Source: Tistrella mobilis (GTDB lineage Bacteria; Pseudomonadota; Alphaproteobacteria; Tistrellales; Tistrellaceae). Taken from it: 64,000 nucleotides of DNA. The notes beneath the pieces are model-generated. The model ran no database searches. It was not told where the DNA came from and saw nothing but the letters and a program-made list of their open reading frames with translations. Every line of letters starts with the position of its first letter. The stretch's first letter is position 1. The stretch spans positions 62,001 through 126,000 of the forward strand of contig NZ_CP121014.1 in assembly GCF_041468085.1 (NCBI RefSeq), in the 5' to 3' direction. Position numbers and translations under genes: made by a program. This document shows, in pieces, positions 17,431-25,454 of this stretch.

Positions 17431-17935
17431 GAGTCTGATTATTGCAGATTGGTATTAGGCTCCAGACTCAATCACACCCAGAACGCGATGATGGCCGCAA
17501 GGGCGACGGCTGACAGGAAATTGGCGGCGAGCTTGTCATAGCGGGTCGCGACACGCCTGAAGTCCTTGAGGCGACAGAAAGCGTTCTCAACGAGATGGCG
17601 ATTGCGATAACGCTTCCGGTCGTACGCCACCTTCCGTTTTCGGTTGGTCCTCCCCGGGATCACCGGAACGGTACCGCGGTCGCGCAGGGACGCGCGGAGC
17701 CTGTCGGCGTCATAGCCCTTGTCCGCGATGAGGTAACGAGTTTTCCGCATCCTGGACAGCAGCAGATCCGCTCCTGTCATGTCGGACGCATTTCCAGGCG
17801 TGAGCACGAGCGTATGAGGTCGTCCAAGAGTATCCGTCAGGAGGTGGACTTTGGTTGTCTGCCCGCCGCGCGATTTGCCGATCGCCTGAGATTTTGCCCC
17901 CATTTTCCCCAATGTGCTGACCGATGAGCTTTCAC
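17431..17935. mobile_element. Fragment of a second IS5-family element
   Basis: An orfB-type DDE transposase occupies the minus strand, but the expected orfA is missing: sequence beyond 17935 is unrelated. At the left end GAGTCTG (17431-17437) and its inverse CAGACTC (17463-17469) frame an AT-rich terminal region, which is probably the 3' end of the element. The fragment begins only 9 bp after the first IS, so the two elements are adjacent or one inserted beside the other. The right boundary is approximate. Confidence 0.65.
17472..17912 (-). pseudogene. IS5-family transposase orfB (orfA missing)
   Basis: This 146-residue product contains the catalytic half of an ISL2/IS1031-type transposase: GKSRGGQTTKVHLLTDTLGR, LTPGNASDMTGADLL, then YLIADKGYDADRLR carrying a DDE aspartate, and finally RNRHLVENAFCRLKDFRRVATRYDK with the Glu of the Y-(2)-R-(3)-E-(6)-K-like region. 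In intact elements it is made as an orfA-orfB fusion by frameshifting. Here no orfA precedes it, so it is likely non-functional even though the frame itself is intact. Confidence 0.8.
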
Positions 17936-17943
17936 ATCGTGCC

Positions 17944-17978
17944 TGTTACCCATGTCAGCGGGCTGAACTGTTACCTAT
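17944..17978. repeat. Two direct TGTTACCYAT repeats, possible end of another transposon
   Basis: TGTTACCCAT (17944-17953) and TGTTACCTAT (17969-17978) are 25 bp apart, directly next to the IS5 fragment. Multiple short direct repeats near a terminus are a feature of IS21- and IS481-like ends, so this may be a scar of a third element. The assignment is weak and based on only two copies. Confidence 0.3.
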
Positions 17979-18011
17979 CTAAGCAGTCTGGACCGACCGG
18001 TCTGGCCCCCC

Positions 18012-18470
18012 TCACAACCACCTCTCCATCACCACCCGCGGCACCGCGTTATACCCCACCTTTTCATAAAACGCCTTCACCGCCGTATTCGTCTCGCGGA
18101 TCATCAGCAGTACCTTGCGCACGCCGTGGCGGCGCAGCCAGTCTTCGCCGGCGGTGACGATGTCGGCGCCCAGGCCCTGGTGGCGGCAGGCGGGGTCGAC
18201 GGCGACGTAATAGAGCCAGCCGCGGTGGCCGTCATGGCCGGCCATGACCGAGGCGACCGGCCGGCCGTCCAGCCGCCCGACCAGCACCTCGGAATGGGAG
18301 CGGCCGCGGGCGAAGGCGATGTCGTCCAGCGGGTCGTTATAGGGCATCACCAGATTGCAGGCCTGCCAGAGCGCCACCAGCGCCGGCAGTTCGGCATCCA
18401 GGACCGGGCCGACGGTCAGGCGGGGCCGGTCGGGCTGGTTGCCGGGATCGGTGGCATCGGTGCTGTCCAT
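18012..18470 (-). CDS. GNAT-family N-acetyltransferase (YpeA-like)
   Basis: A 152-residue GNAT protein. The acetyl-CoA pyrophosphate loop is RHQGLGADIV (about residues 96-105), preceded by the beta-4 strand GWLYYVAVDP and followed by VLLMIRETNTAVKAFYEKVGY, the usual fourth motif. Closest in style to the YpeA/YjaB group, whose substrates are unknown. The ATG at 18470 has AAAGGA at 8-bp spacing; the ATG at 18476 is possible but too close. It is isolated next to the IS scars and points toward them. Confidence 0.9.
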   Translation of the reverse strand: MDSTDATDPGNQPDRPRLTVGPVLDAELPALVALWQACNLVMPYNDPLDDIAFARGRSHSEVLVGRLDGRPVASVMAGHDGHRGWLYYVAVDPACRHQGLGADIVTAGEDWLRRHGVRKVLLMIRETNTAVKAFYEKVGYNAVPRVVMERWL

Positions 18471-18783
18471 CGGCATGATCCTTTCATTCCGGGGCGGCGT
18501 GCGGGCCATGCGCCGCCGTGGCCGCAGATCACCAGAGATCCATGACCACAGAATGACAAAACCGCCGGTCACAGGGCCAGCCTGCGGACCCGCCGCTTGA
18601 CTCAGGGGTAACCAGATATTACGGATGGAAAACCCACGGGTTTTCATTTCTGCCGATATGGTTTCCGTTTGCGTCATCCCGTGTCGTCGGGGCGCGGCAG
18701 CGGGGCCGGAACGGGGCGGAGCGGAAACCGGGGCAAGCCCGGCGACGGAACCAGACCGGGCGGAACCGAACGGGAGGAAGCCC
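18471..18783. other. Spacer before the TRAP operon, with an 8-bp palindrome
   Basis: This 313-bp divergent spacer separates the GNAT gene from the TRAP operon. It holds the inverted repeat GAAAACCC / GGGTTTTC at 18628-18645 (2-bp centre) about 180 bp before the first TRAP gene, a candidate operator. Open frames here are G-rich and Pro/Ala/Arg-biased and look non-coding. No regulator gene is nearby on the same side. Confidence 0.4.
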
Positions 18784-18831
18784 ATGTCGATGGATGTCGC
18801 GGGCCCCGCCATCAGGGCGGTGCCGGCATGA
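18784..18831 (+). CDS. 15-codon leader ORF coupled to the TRAP small permease gene
   Basis: A strong Shine-Dalgarno (GGGAGGA, about 18770-18777) precedes ATG 18784, which opens the short frame MSMDVAGPAIRAVPA. Its TGA overlaps the ATG of the DctQ gene at 18828 as ATGA. The DctQ start itself has only a weak ribosome binding site, so translation may be delivered by the leader. The ribosome binding site and overlap are seen directly; coupling is inference. Confidence 0.4.
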   Translation: MSMDVAGPAIRAVPA

Positions 18832-19394
18832 CGGGCGAGGTGCGCGCACCGGCCGGGGCCGTATCGCCCGGCACGCCCGGGGCGCCGGGTGGGGGCCTGC
18901 TTCGCCTGGCCGATCTGCTGAACACGGCCGTCGCCCGGGTCGTGGTCTGGCTGGTGCCGGTGATGGTGGTGGTGACCATCATGGATGTGGCGCTGCGCCT
19001 GTTCGCCGGGCGGGCGACCCTCTGGGCCTTCGATGCCACGGTGCAGTTCTACGCCGCCCATTTCCTGCTGCTCGGCGGCTTCACCCTGCTGCGCGGCGGC
19101 CATGTCGGCGTCGACATCCTGCGAGAGCGGGCGGGGCCGCGCACCGGGCTTGCGATGGATGCCGTCTCGTGGCTGGCCTTCTTTTTCCCCTTCGCCATCG
19201 TGATGGTGTTGTGGAGCTGGGATTTCATGCTGGCCTCCTGGGCCATTCTGGAAACCTCGCCCGGCGTGGCGGCGCTGCCGGTTTATCCCGTCAAGACCCT
19301 GTTCTTCGCCGGCAATCTGCTGCTGCTGATCCAGGGCGTGGCGGAGTTCCTGCGGGTGCTCGCCGGCGGTGCCGCCCGGCTGAAGGGGGCGTGA
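18828..19394 (+). CDS. TRAP transporter small permease (DctQ type)
   Basis: A 188-residue four-helix inner-membrane protein. After a Pro/Gly-rich N-terminus come the helices VVWLVPVMVVVTIMDVALRL, FYAAHFLLLGGFTLLRGGHV with the charged VDILRERAG that is well conserved in DctQ, WLAFFFPFAIVMVLWSW, and LFFAGNLLLLIQGVAEFLRV. It pairs with the large permease encoded 4 bp downstream to import an organic acid using the sodium gradient. The binding protein follows third. The start at 18828 overlaps the stop of a short leader ORF. Confidence 0.88.
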   Translation: MTGEVRAPAGAVSPGTPGAPGGGLLRLADLLNTAVARVVVWLVPVMVVVTIMDVALRLFAGRATLWAFDATVQFYAAHFLLLGGFTLLRGGHVGVDILRERAGPRTGLAMDAVSWLAFFFPFAIVMVLWSWDFMLASWAILETSPGVAALPVYPVKTLFFAGNLLLLIQGVAEFLRVLAGGAARLKGA

Positions 19395-19398
19395 GGCC

Positions 19399-20724
19399 AT
19401 GCATCTCTCCCCCGAACTCTTCACCCTTCTGATGTTTGCAGGGCTTCTGGTCGGGCTGCTGCTGGGCCATCCGCTCGCCTTCGTGCTGGGCGGGTTGTCG
19501 GTGATTTTCGCGATGCTCGGCCCCGGCATTCCCGCCTTCGGCATCGTCATCAACCGGGTCTGGGGCCTGGCCGACAATTACGTCATGGTCGCGATCCCGA
19601 TCTTCGTGTTCATGGCCCGGCTGCTCAGCGACAGCGGCATCACCGACCGGCTGTTCCACACGCTGCGCCTGCTGTTCGGCCCGGTGCCGGGCGGGCTGAA
19701 TTTTGCGGTGATCATCATTTCGGTGCTGCTCGCCGCCACCACCGGCATGGTCGGCGCCTCGCTCGCCGTGATGGGTGTGCTGGCCCTGCCGGCGATGATC
19801 GCCTATGGCTATCGCAAGGAAACCAGCACCGGTGCCATCGCCGCCGGCGGCAGCCTGGGCATTCTGATCCCGCCCAGCATCATGCTGGTGGTGATGGGCG
19901 GCTATGCCCAGCTGTCGGTGGGCAAGCTGTTCGCGGCGGCACTGGTGCCGGGCCTCCTGCTCGCGGTGTGCTATGCGCTCTATACCGGCATCCTGTGCTG
20001 GATGAAGCCGCAATACGGCCCCCCGGTCACCGCCGAGGAACGCGCGCAGACGTCTACCGGCGCCCTGCTGCTGATGCTGCTGAAAGAGGTGGCCCCCACC
20101 CTCGCGCTGATCCTGGGGGTGCTGGGCTCCATCTTCACCGGCATCGCGACCGTCACCGAGGCGGCCTCGATCGGTGCCGCCATCGCCTTCCTGATCATCC
20201 TGGCCTATCGCCGCTTCTCGTGGGCGATGCTGCGCACGGCGGTGATCGAGACCGGCATCACCACCGCCATGGTCATGTTCGTGGCGATCGGCGCCACTGC
20301 CTTCACCGGCATCTTCGTGGCCGGCGGTGGCATGGGGGTGGTGCAGTCCTTCTTCACCGGGCTGGAGATCGGCCGCTGGGGCACCTTCGCCCTGCTGATG
20401 TTCGCGGTGTTCGTCGCCGGCATGTTCCTCGACTGGCTCGGCGTGATCATGATCTGCTTCCCGATCTTCCTGCCGATCGCCGCCGCCCTCGGTTTCGACA
20501 AGCTGTGGTTCGTGATGATGATCGCGGTCTGCCTTCAGACCTCGTTCCTCACGCCGCCGGTCGGCTATGCCCTGTTCTATCTGAAGGGCGTCGCGCCCAA
20601 GGGCGTGACCACCATGCACATCTATCGCGGCGTCGTGCCCTTCGTGCTCATCATCCTGGGCGTGATCGGGCTGTGCGCGCTGTTCCCCGGCATCGTCACC
20701 TGGCTGCCCTCTCGCGTGGGCTGA
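19399..20724 (+). CDS. TRAP transporter large permease (DctM type)
   Basis: A 441-residue protein with about twelve transmembrane helices that forms the transport channel of the TRAP system. Typical DctM features include GHPLAFVLGGLSVIFAMLG near the N-terminus, LLAATTGMVGASLAVMGVLALPAM, the substrate-region AIAAGGSLGILIPPSIMLVV (about 145-165), and the C-terminal FLTPPVGYALFYLKGVAP. Together with the small permease and the binding protein encoded at 20797 it makes a complete importer. The neighbouring CoA ligase suggests that the substrate is a carboxylate. Confidence 0.94.
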   Translation: MHLSPELFTLLMFAGLLVGLLLGHPLAFVLGGLSVIFAMLGPGIPAFGIVINRVWGLADNYVMVAIPIFVFMARLLSDSGITDRLFHTLRLLFGPVPGGLNFAVIIISVLLAATTGMVGASLAVMGVLALPAMIAYGYRKETSTGAIAAGGSLGILIPPSIMLVVMGGYAQLSVGKLFAAALVPGLLLAVCYALYTGILCWMKPQYGPPVTAEERAQTSTGALLLMLLKEVAPTLALILGVLGSIFTGIATVTEAASIGAAIAFLIILAYRRFSWAMLRTAVIETGITTAMVMFVAIGATAFTGIFVAGGGMGVVQSFFTGLEIGRWGTFALLMFAVFVAGMFLDWLGVIMICFPIFLPIAAALGFDKLWFVMMIAVCLQTSFLTPPVGYALFYLKGVAPKGVTTMHIYRGVVPFVLIILGVIGLCALFPGIVTWLPSRVG

Positions 20725-20796
20725 TACCGGCCAGGCCGAAGAAACATCCCAACGACCAGACACGTCCGCATGAACGGACGGCGCGGAGGAGACACC

Positions 20797-21909
20797 ATGC
20801 CCAGTATCGCCATATCCGGGATCGCCAGGGTCGCCGGTCTCGCGGCCGGCCTGACGCTCGCAGCCGGTACGGCCCTTGCGGCCGATGCCACCATGCGCAT
20901 GACCACCACCTGGACCAGCGGCATCAACCTGATGGAGGGCGACAAGAAATTCGTCGAGATCGCCAATGCGATCACCGGTGATGCGCTCAAGATCGAGTTC
21001 TTCGAGGGCGGCACGCTGGTGCCGCCGACCCAGGTCTTCGATGCGGTGCAGAGCAACACCGTCCAGGCCTCGGCCGACTGGCCGGGCTATTGGGCGGGCA
21101 AGAATTCGGCCTTCGGCCTGCTCGGCAGCTATCCCATGCTGTTCACCGCCGCCGATTACATCCTCTGGACCAAGCAGTGGGGCGGGTTCGAGGCCTTCCA
21201 GGAGGCCTATGGCCAGTTCGGCATGGTCTATCTGCCCTATGCCGTGGTCTCGATGGAATCGGGGCTGCGCGGCCGCAATCCGATCCCGACGCTCGCCGAT
21301 ATGGACGGCAAGCGCATCCGCATGTCCGGCCGCGCCCAGGGCGAGATCCTGAAGCGGCTGGGCGCCGCCCAGACCCAGATCGCCGGCGGCGAGGTCTATC
21401 AGGCGCTGGAGCGCGGCGTGGTGGATGCCGCCGAATTCTCCGGCCCCGGCGTCGACTGGGGCATGGGGCTGCAGGAGGTCTCCAAATACTGGATGACCCC
21501 GGGCTGGCACCAGCCGGGCTCGATGAGCGGGGTGATGATCAACAAGAAATTCTGGGACGAACTGCCCGAAGAGGTGCAGACCAGGCTGAAGATCGCCGCC
21601 GATGCCACGCTCTCGTGGTCGATCGCCTATTACGAGCATGATGCGGTCGAGGCGGTGCGCAGGTTCAAGGAGGCCGGCACCGAAGTCGTTCAGCTGCCGG
21701 CCGAGGACGTGGCGAAGCTGCAGGAGATTTCCAACCAGGCCCTGGTCGACGAGGCCTGCGCCAACCCGCTCTTTGCGAAGATCGCCGCCTCTCAGGTCGA
21801 ATACATGGCAGACTATGCCGAATGGCGCGGCATGGCCGGGGATTTCGCCATGGGGCGCAATCTCTCCAAACTGCCCGATGTCGCGAAGCTGAAATCCTGC
21901 GCCGGCTGA
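20797..21909 (+). CDS. TRAP transporter periplasmic binding protein (DctP type)
   Basis: A 370-residue secreted binding protein. The signal peptide ends GTALAADA. The mature chain shows the DctP pattern MRMTTTWTSG, ...FFEGGTLVPPTQVFDAVQ..., GKRIRMSGRAQGEILKRLGA with the conserved Arg that binds the substrate carboxylate, and EVYQALERGVVDAAEFSGP. It resembles the TakP-like branch that often carries 2-oxo acids or aromatic acids, but the ligand cannot be fixed. GGAGGA just upstream of ATG 20797 decides the start over the ATG at 20770. Confidence 0.93.
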   Translation: MPSIAISGIARVAGLAAGLTLAAGTALAADATMRMTTTWTSGINLMEGDKKFVEIANAITGDALKIEFFEGGTLVPPTQVFDAVQSNTVQASADWPGYWAGKNSAFGLLGSYPMLFTAADYILWTKQWGGFEAFQEAYGQFGMVYLPYAVVSMESGLRGRNPIPTLADMDGKRIRMSGRAQGEILKRLGAAQTQIAGGEVYQALERGVVDAAEFSGPGVDWGMGLQEVSKYWMTPGWHQPGSMSGVMINKKFWDELPEEVQTRLKIAADATLSWSIAYYEHDAVEAVRRFKEAGTEVVQLPAEDVAKLQEISNQALVDEACANPLFAKIAASQVEYMADYAEWRGMAGDFAMGRNLSKLPDVAKLKSCAG

Positions 21910-21932
21910 CATCGCCCCCCGGAGGCTGCCCG

Positions 21933-23516
21933 ATGACCACCGACACGCCGTCCTCTCCCGTCCTGCCGGAGGTGACCGCCGCGGGCGGCCTCACCATCGA
22001 CCTGCTGTTCGCGCGCCAGGCCCGCGCCACCCCCCAGGCACCGGCGCTTGCCGATGCCGGCGGGGCGGTGGCGTTCAGCTATGGCGAGCTGTTCGCCCGG
22101 GTGTCGCGCCTTGCCTTCTGGCTGACCGGTCCGGCCGGGCTGAAGCCGGGCGACCGTTTCGCGGTGCTGGCCGAAAACCGCACCGAATACGTCGAACTGC
22201 TGCTCGCAGCCGCGATGAGCGGCACGATCCTGGCCGCGATCAACTGGCGTCTGGCACCGCCCGAGGTCGCCCATTGCCTGCGGCTGGTCGAACCCGGGCT
22301 GATCGTGGCGAGCCCGCGCCATACCGGCCTGCTGGATGCCGCCGGGGTCGACGATCTGCCGCAACTGCGCTTCGGTCCGGAATTCGAGGCGATTGCCACC
22401 ACCGGGCCGGTGCCGGATCTGCCCGCGGTCACCGGGCCCGAAAGCGGGCTGGTCATCCTTTATACCAGCGGCACCACCGGCCTGCCCAAGGGCGCGCTGA
22501 TCAGCCATCGCGCCGAGATCGCCCGGGCGCAGGTGATGGCGATCGACCACGCCATCCCGCCCGGGCGCGGCTTCGTCGCCTGGGCGCCGCTCTTCCACAT
22601 GGTCTCGGCCGATCAGGTTCTGGGCACGCTGATCCGCGGCGGCAAGGTGACGGTGGTCGACGGCTACGATCCGGAGGCGATCATCCGGGTGGTGGCGCGT
22701 GAAAAGATCGGCTGGCTGGTGCTGATGCCCGGCATGATCGAGGATTTCCTGCGCCATCTGGCGGCGGCGGGCCCGATCGCGCCCGATGTGATGGTGATGG
22801 GCTGCATGGCCGATCTGGTTCCGCTCGCCCAGATCCAGGCGGTGACCCAGGCCCTGAACGCGCCCTATCTCAACAGTTTCGGATCGACGGAAACCGGGGC
22901 CGCCCCCGCCTCGGCCGCGGTGATCGGGGTGGGGGAATGGCCCGCCGGGCTCTCCAAGCGTCAGAGCGCCGGCTGTGCCGTGCGGCTGGTCGACTGGAAC
23001 GATGCCGAAGTGCCCGACGGCACGCCGGGCGAGGCGACCATCCGCTCCCCCTCGCTGTTCTCGGGCTATTGGAACAATCCCGACGCCACCGCCGAGGATT
23101 TCCGCGGCGGCTGGTTCCATATGGGCGACATGTTCGTCCGCAACCCAGACGGCAGCCTGGATTTCGTCGACCGGCGCAAATACCTGATCAAGTCGGGGGG
23201 CGAGAACGTCTATCCGGCCGAGATCGAACGGCTGATCCTGGCCGGGTCCGACATCCGCGAGGCGGTGGTGGTGCGCGCGCCCGATGCGCGCTGGGGCGAA
23301 GTGCCGGTCGCCGTGGTCGCGGCCGCCCCCCACGTGACGCGCGAAGACGTGCTCGGCCGCTTGCATGGCCGGCTCGCCCGGTACAAGCTGCCGAAAGCGG
23401 TGGTCTTCCTGGACTATGACGATTTCCCCCGGTCGACCACCGGCAAGATCAAGCGCCATGATGTCGAAGCCCTGCTCAACAGTCGCGGCCAGCTCAAAGG
23501 AGATCCCGCCCCATGA
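21933..23516 (+). CDS. AMP-forming acyl-CoA synthetase
   Basis: A 527-residue ANL-superfamily ligase. Core motifs are visible: ATP loop LYTSGTTGLPKGAL (A3), NSFGSTETG (A5), YLIKSGGENVYPAEIE (A8) and the C-terminal STTGKIKR with the catalytic Lys (A10). One oddity is MGDMF where most members have TGD. It activates a carboxylic acid with ATP and CoA, most likely the acid imported by the TRAP system encoded directly upstream (23 bp gap). GGAGG precedes ATG 21933. The substrate is not assigned; both aryl and fatty acid ligases share this form. Confidence 0.92.
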   Translation: MTTDTPSSPVLPEVTAAGGLTIDLLFARQARATPQAPALADAGGAVAFSYGELFARVSRLAFWLTGPAGLKPGDRFAVLAENRTEYVELLLAAAMSGTILAAINWRLAPPEVAHCLRLVEPGLIVASPRHTGLLDAAGVDDLPQLRFGPEFEAIATTGPVPDLPAVTGPESGLVILYTSGTTGLPKGALISHRAEIARAQVMAIDHAIPPGRGFVAWAPLFHMVSADQVLGTLIRGGKVTVVDGYDPEAIIRVVAREKIGWLVLMPGMIEDFLRHLAAAGPIAPDVMVMGCMADLVPLAQIQAVTQALNAPYLNSFGSTETGAAPASAAVIGVGEWPAGLSKRQSAGCAVRLVDWNDAEVPDGTPGEATIRSPSLFSGYWNNPDATAEDFRGGWFHMGDMFVRNPDGSLDFVDRRKYLIKSGGENVYPAEIERLILAGSDIREAVVVRAPDARWGEVPVAVVAAAPHVTREDVLGRLHGRLARYKLPKAVVFLDYDDFPRSTTGKIKRHDVEALLNSRGQLKGDPAP

Positions 23517-24421
23517 CCACCGCATCCGGACCCGCGACCGACGTCTCAACCAATGGTTATGTCGGCGGTTTCGCCGAAGGCGCCGTGCTGCTGGAGCGCC
23601 GCGGGCCGGTTGCCTGGGTGCGGATGAACATGGCCGGGAAGCGCAACGCCATGTCGGAAGCGCTGGTCCAGGGTCTTGCCCGTGCCATCGACGCCGTGGA
23701 GGCCGATCCGGGGTTCCGGGTGATGGTCATCACCGGCTCCGGGCCGGCCTTTTCGGCCGGTGGCGATCTGGCGTTGTTCCAGCGGCTGGTGGGCAGCGGC
23801 ACGCTCGATACCTTCGACACCTATCTGGAACGCGGCCGGGCGCTGTTCACCAGGATCGAGCAGTTCCGCCGTCCGGTGATCGCAGCCGTCAACGGCGTCA
23901 CCGTCGCCGGCGGGCTGGAGCTGATGCTGACCGCCGATCTGGTCTATGCGGCGGAAAGCGCGCGGATCGGCGACGGCCATGTGAAGTTCGGCGTGATGCC
24001 CGGCGGCGGCTCCACCGCCCGGCTGTCGCGGCGGCTGCCCTTCAATGTGGCGAGCGAACTGCTGCTGACCGGCCGTCTTGCCGATCCGCGCGAACTCGCC
24101 GCCCATGGCCTGGTCAACGCCGTGCTCGCCGACGATGCGCTGGAGACCCATGTCCAGCAGGTGGCCGAAACCATCGCCCGCCACAGCGCCGACGGCATCG
24201 CCCGGATCAAGGCCCTGCATGCCCGCGCCCGCGATCGCAGCCTGGACGACGCGCTGGCGACCGAGGTCCGCGCCCTGCTGGACTATGCCCGCGGCCCCGA
24301 TCTGCTCGAAGGGCTGACCGCGTTCGTCGAAAAGCGGGCGCCGCGGTTTACACAGGCCGCGACGCCCGGAAACGGCCTCATGCCCGATGATGTTTCGGCG
24401 GCAGGCCGTAGGTCTTCTTGA
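23513..24421 (+). CDS. Enoyl-CoA hydratase/isomerase family protein
   Basis: A 302-residue crotonase-fold protein that overlaps the ligase gene by 4 bp (ATGA). The oxyanion-hole segments are MAGKRNAMSEALV with VMVITGSGPAFSAGGDLALF, and VIAAVNGVTVAGGLELMLTADLVYA. It should act on the CoA thioester made by the ligase. At the second catalytic position the sequence is VKFGVMPGGGSTARLSRRLP, as in many non-canonical hydratases. Its last 44 bp overlap the convergent AraC gene, so the two 3' ends are transcribed toward each other. Confidence 0.9.
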   Translation: MTTASGPATDVSTNGYVGGFAEGAVLLERRGPVAWVRMNMAGKRNAMSEALVQGLARAIDAVEADPGFRVMVITGSGPAFSAGGDLALFQRLVGSGTLDTFDTYLERGRALFTRIEQFRRPVIAAVNGVTVAGGLELMLTADLVYAAESARIGDGHVKFGVMPGGGSTARLSRRLPFNVASELLLTGRLADPRELAAHGLVNAVLADDALETHVQQVAETIARHSADGIARIKALHARARDRSLDDALATEVRALLDYARGPDLLEGLTAFVEKRAPRFTQAATPGNGLMPDDVSAAGRRSS

Positions 24422-25259
24422 ACGCGGCGGTGAAGCTGGTCGGGCTGGTATAGCCGGCAATCCAGGCCGCCTGGGCGATCGGCACGCCGTCGCGTTCAAG
24501 CGCGGCCCGGGCGGCTTCCAGCCGTTTCAGGCGGATGAATTCATAGACCGTCATCCCCAGATGTTCCTTGAAATGGCGCTGGATCGACGAGGTGCTGAGG
24601 CCCATTTCGCGGGCGATCCCCTCGACGGTCAGCGGCCGGGCCAGATTCTCAAGAATATGGTCGTGGATGCGGGCGATCTGGCGGCGGTTCATTTCCACCG
24701 GCTTCGGCGCTTCCGTGTCGGTCGTGTCCAGCATGTGCAGGCAGGCTTCGCACATCAGCTGGAGCGCGTTCGACTTGCGATAGAGCGTGCGCAATTCGCC
24801 CTGCATCGCCGCCGGCGGCTCCAGGATACGCTCCGCCAACTGGATCAGCGCCCGGCCGGGTTCGAAGCTGAACCGGTTCAGATGGCCGGCGAAAAAGCGG
24901 CGCAGCGCCGGCATGCCGTCTTCGGGGCAGCTGCGCATCAGATCCTGCACCCAGGGCAGGGGTGCTGAGACCATCACCTTGCGCATCGCCACATCGCTGT
25001 CGTTCACGAAGCGGACCAGGCAGGGCCGGGCGACGTTGAGCATGAAGAGCTGCGGCACCGAGATGTCGGCATCGCCGGCATCCAGGCGGAAATGCTCGCC
25101 GTCCATCACGAAATGCTGCGCGCCCTGCAACAGCACGATCACCATGAATTTCGGCCAGACCTGATGCAGCTCCTCGTCGGGCGTGCAGGTCGCAAGGCCG
25201 GTCATCGTGCCGACGAACAGATCGTTGGGAATGCCCAGGGCGGGCACGGTTTCCTGCAT
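24378..25259 (-). CDS. AraC-family regulator, siderophore-response type
   Basis: A 293-residue protein. The N-terminal half is a cupin-like sensor (WPKFMVIVLLQGAQHFVMDG) and the C-terminus has two helix-turn-helix motifs, LTVEGIAREMGLSTSSIQRHFK and PIAQAAWIAGYTSPTSFTAAFKKTYGLPP. Regulators of this build (PchR-like) bind a ferric siderophore and activate the adjacent receptor gene. The divergent TonB receptor at 25455 and the esterase behind it fit that role well. The 3' end overlaps the enoyl-CoA hydratase gene by 44 bp. Confidence 0.88.
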   Translation of the reverse strand: MQETVPALGIPNDLFVGTMTGLATCTPDEELHQVWPKFMVIVLLQGAQHFVMDGEHFRLDAGDADISVPQLFMLNVARPCLVRFVNDSDVAMRKVMVSAPLPWVQDLMRSCPEDGMPALRRFFAGHLNRFSFEPGRALIQLAERILEPPAAMQGELRTLYRKSNALQLMCEACLHMLDTTDTEAPKPVEMNRRQIARIHDHILENLARPLTVEGIAREMGLSTSSIQRHFKEHLGMTVYEFIRLKRLEAARAALERDGVPIAQAAWIAGYTSPTSFTAAFKKTYGLPPKHHRA

Positions 25260-25384
25260 GTGAACACCTTGATCACGGTCGGTTCAGGTGTCCTCACGAC
25301 GCTGCCATCGTGCCCGCGCAGATCTTTGCCGCTTTTGAAGAGGTCATGTCGCACGACAGCTCCGACACCCTAGCCCTAAACATC

Positions 25385-25403
25385 GGAAAGTCAATGGACT
25401 TCC
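25385..25403. promoter_or_regulatory. Inverted repeat in the AraC-TonB receptor divergent promoter
   Basis: GGAAAGTC and GACTTCC face each other around the 4-bp centre AATG (AAGTC/GACTT is exact). It lies 52 bp upstream of the receptor gene start, where an activator of the PchR type would bind. No convincing Fur box is seen in this 195-bp spacer. The operator role is inferred. Confidence 0.35.
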
Positions 25404-25454
25404 ACCGCCCTGGCAGGGGGCGGAAGGGCGTTCGCGTATGTCGGAGAAAAACGG

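Noticed and set aside
19291-21912. Long minus-strand open frame opposite the TRAP genes
   Set aside because: Low-complexity His/Asp/Gln-rich antisense of DctM and DctP; no ribosome binding site or recognisable motif.
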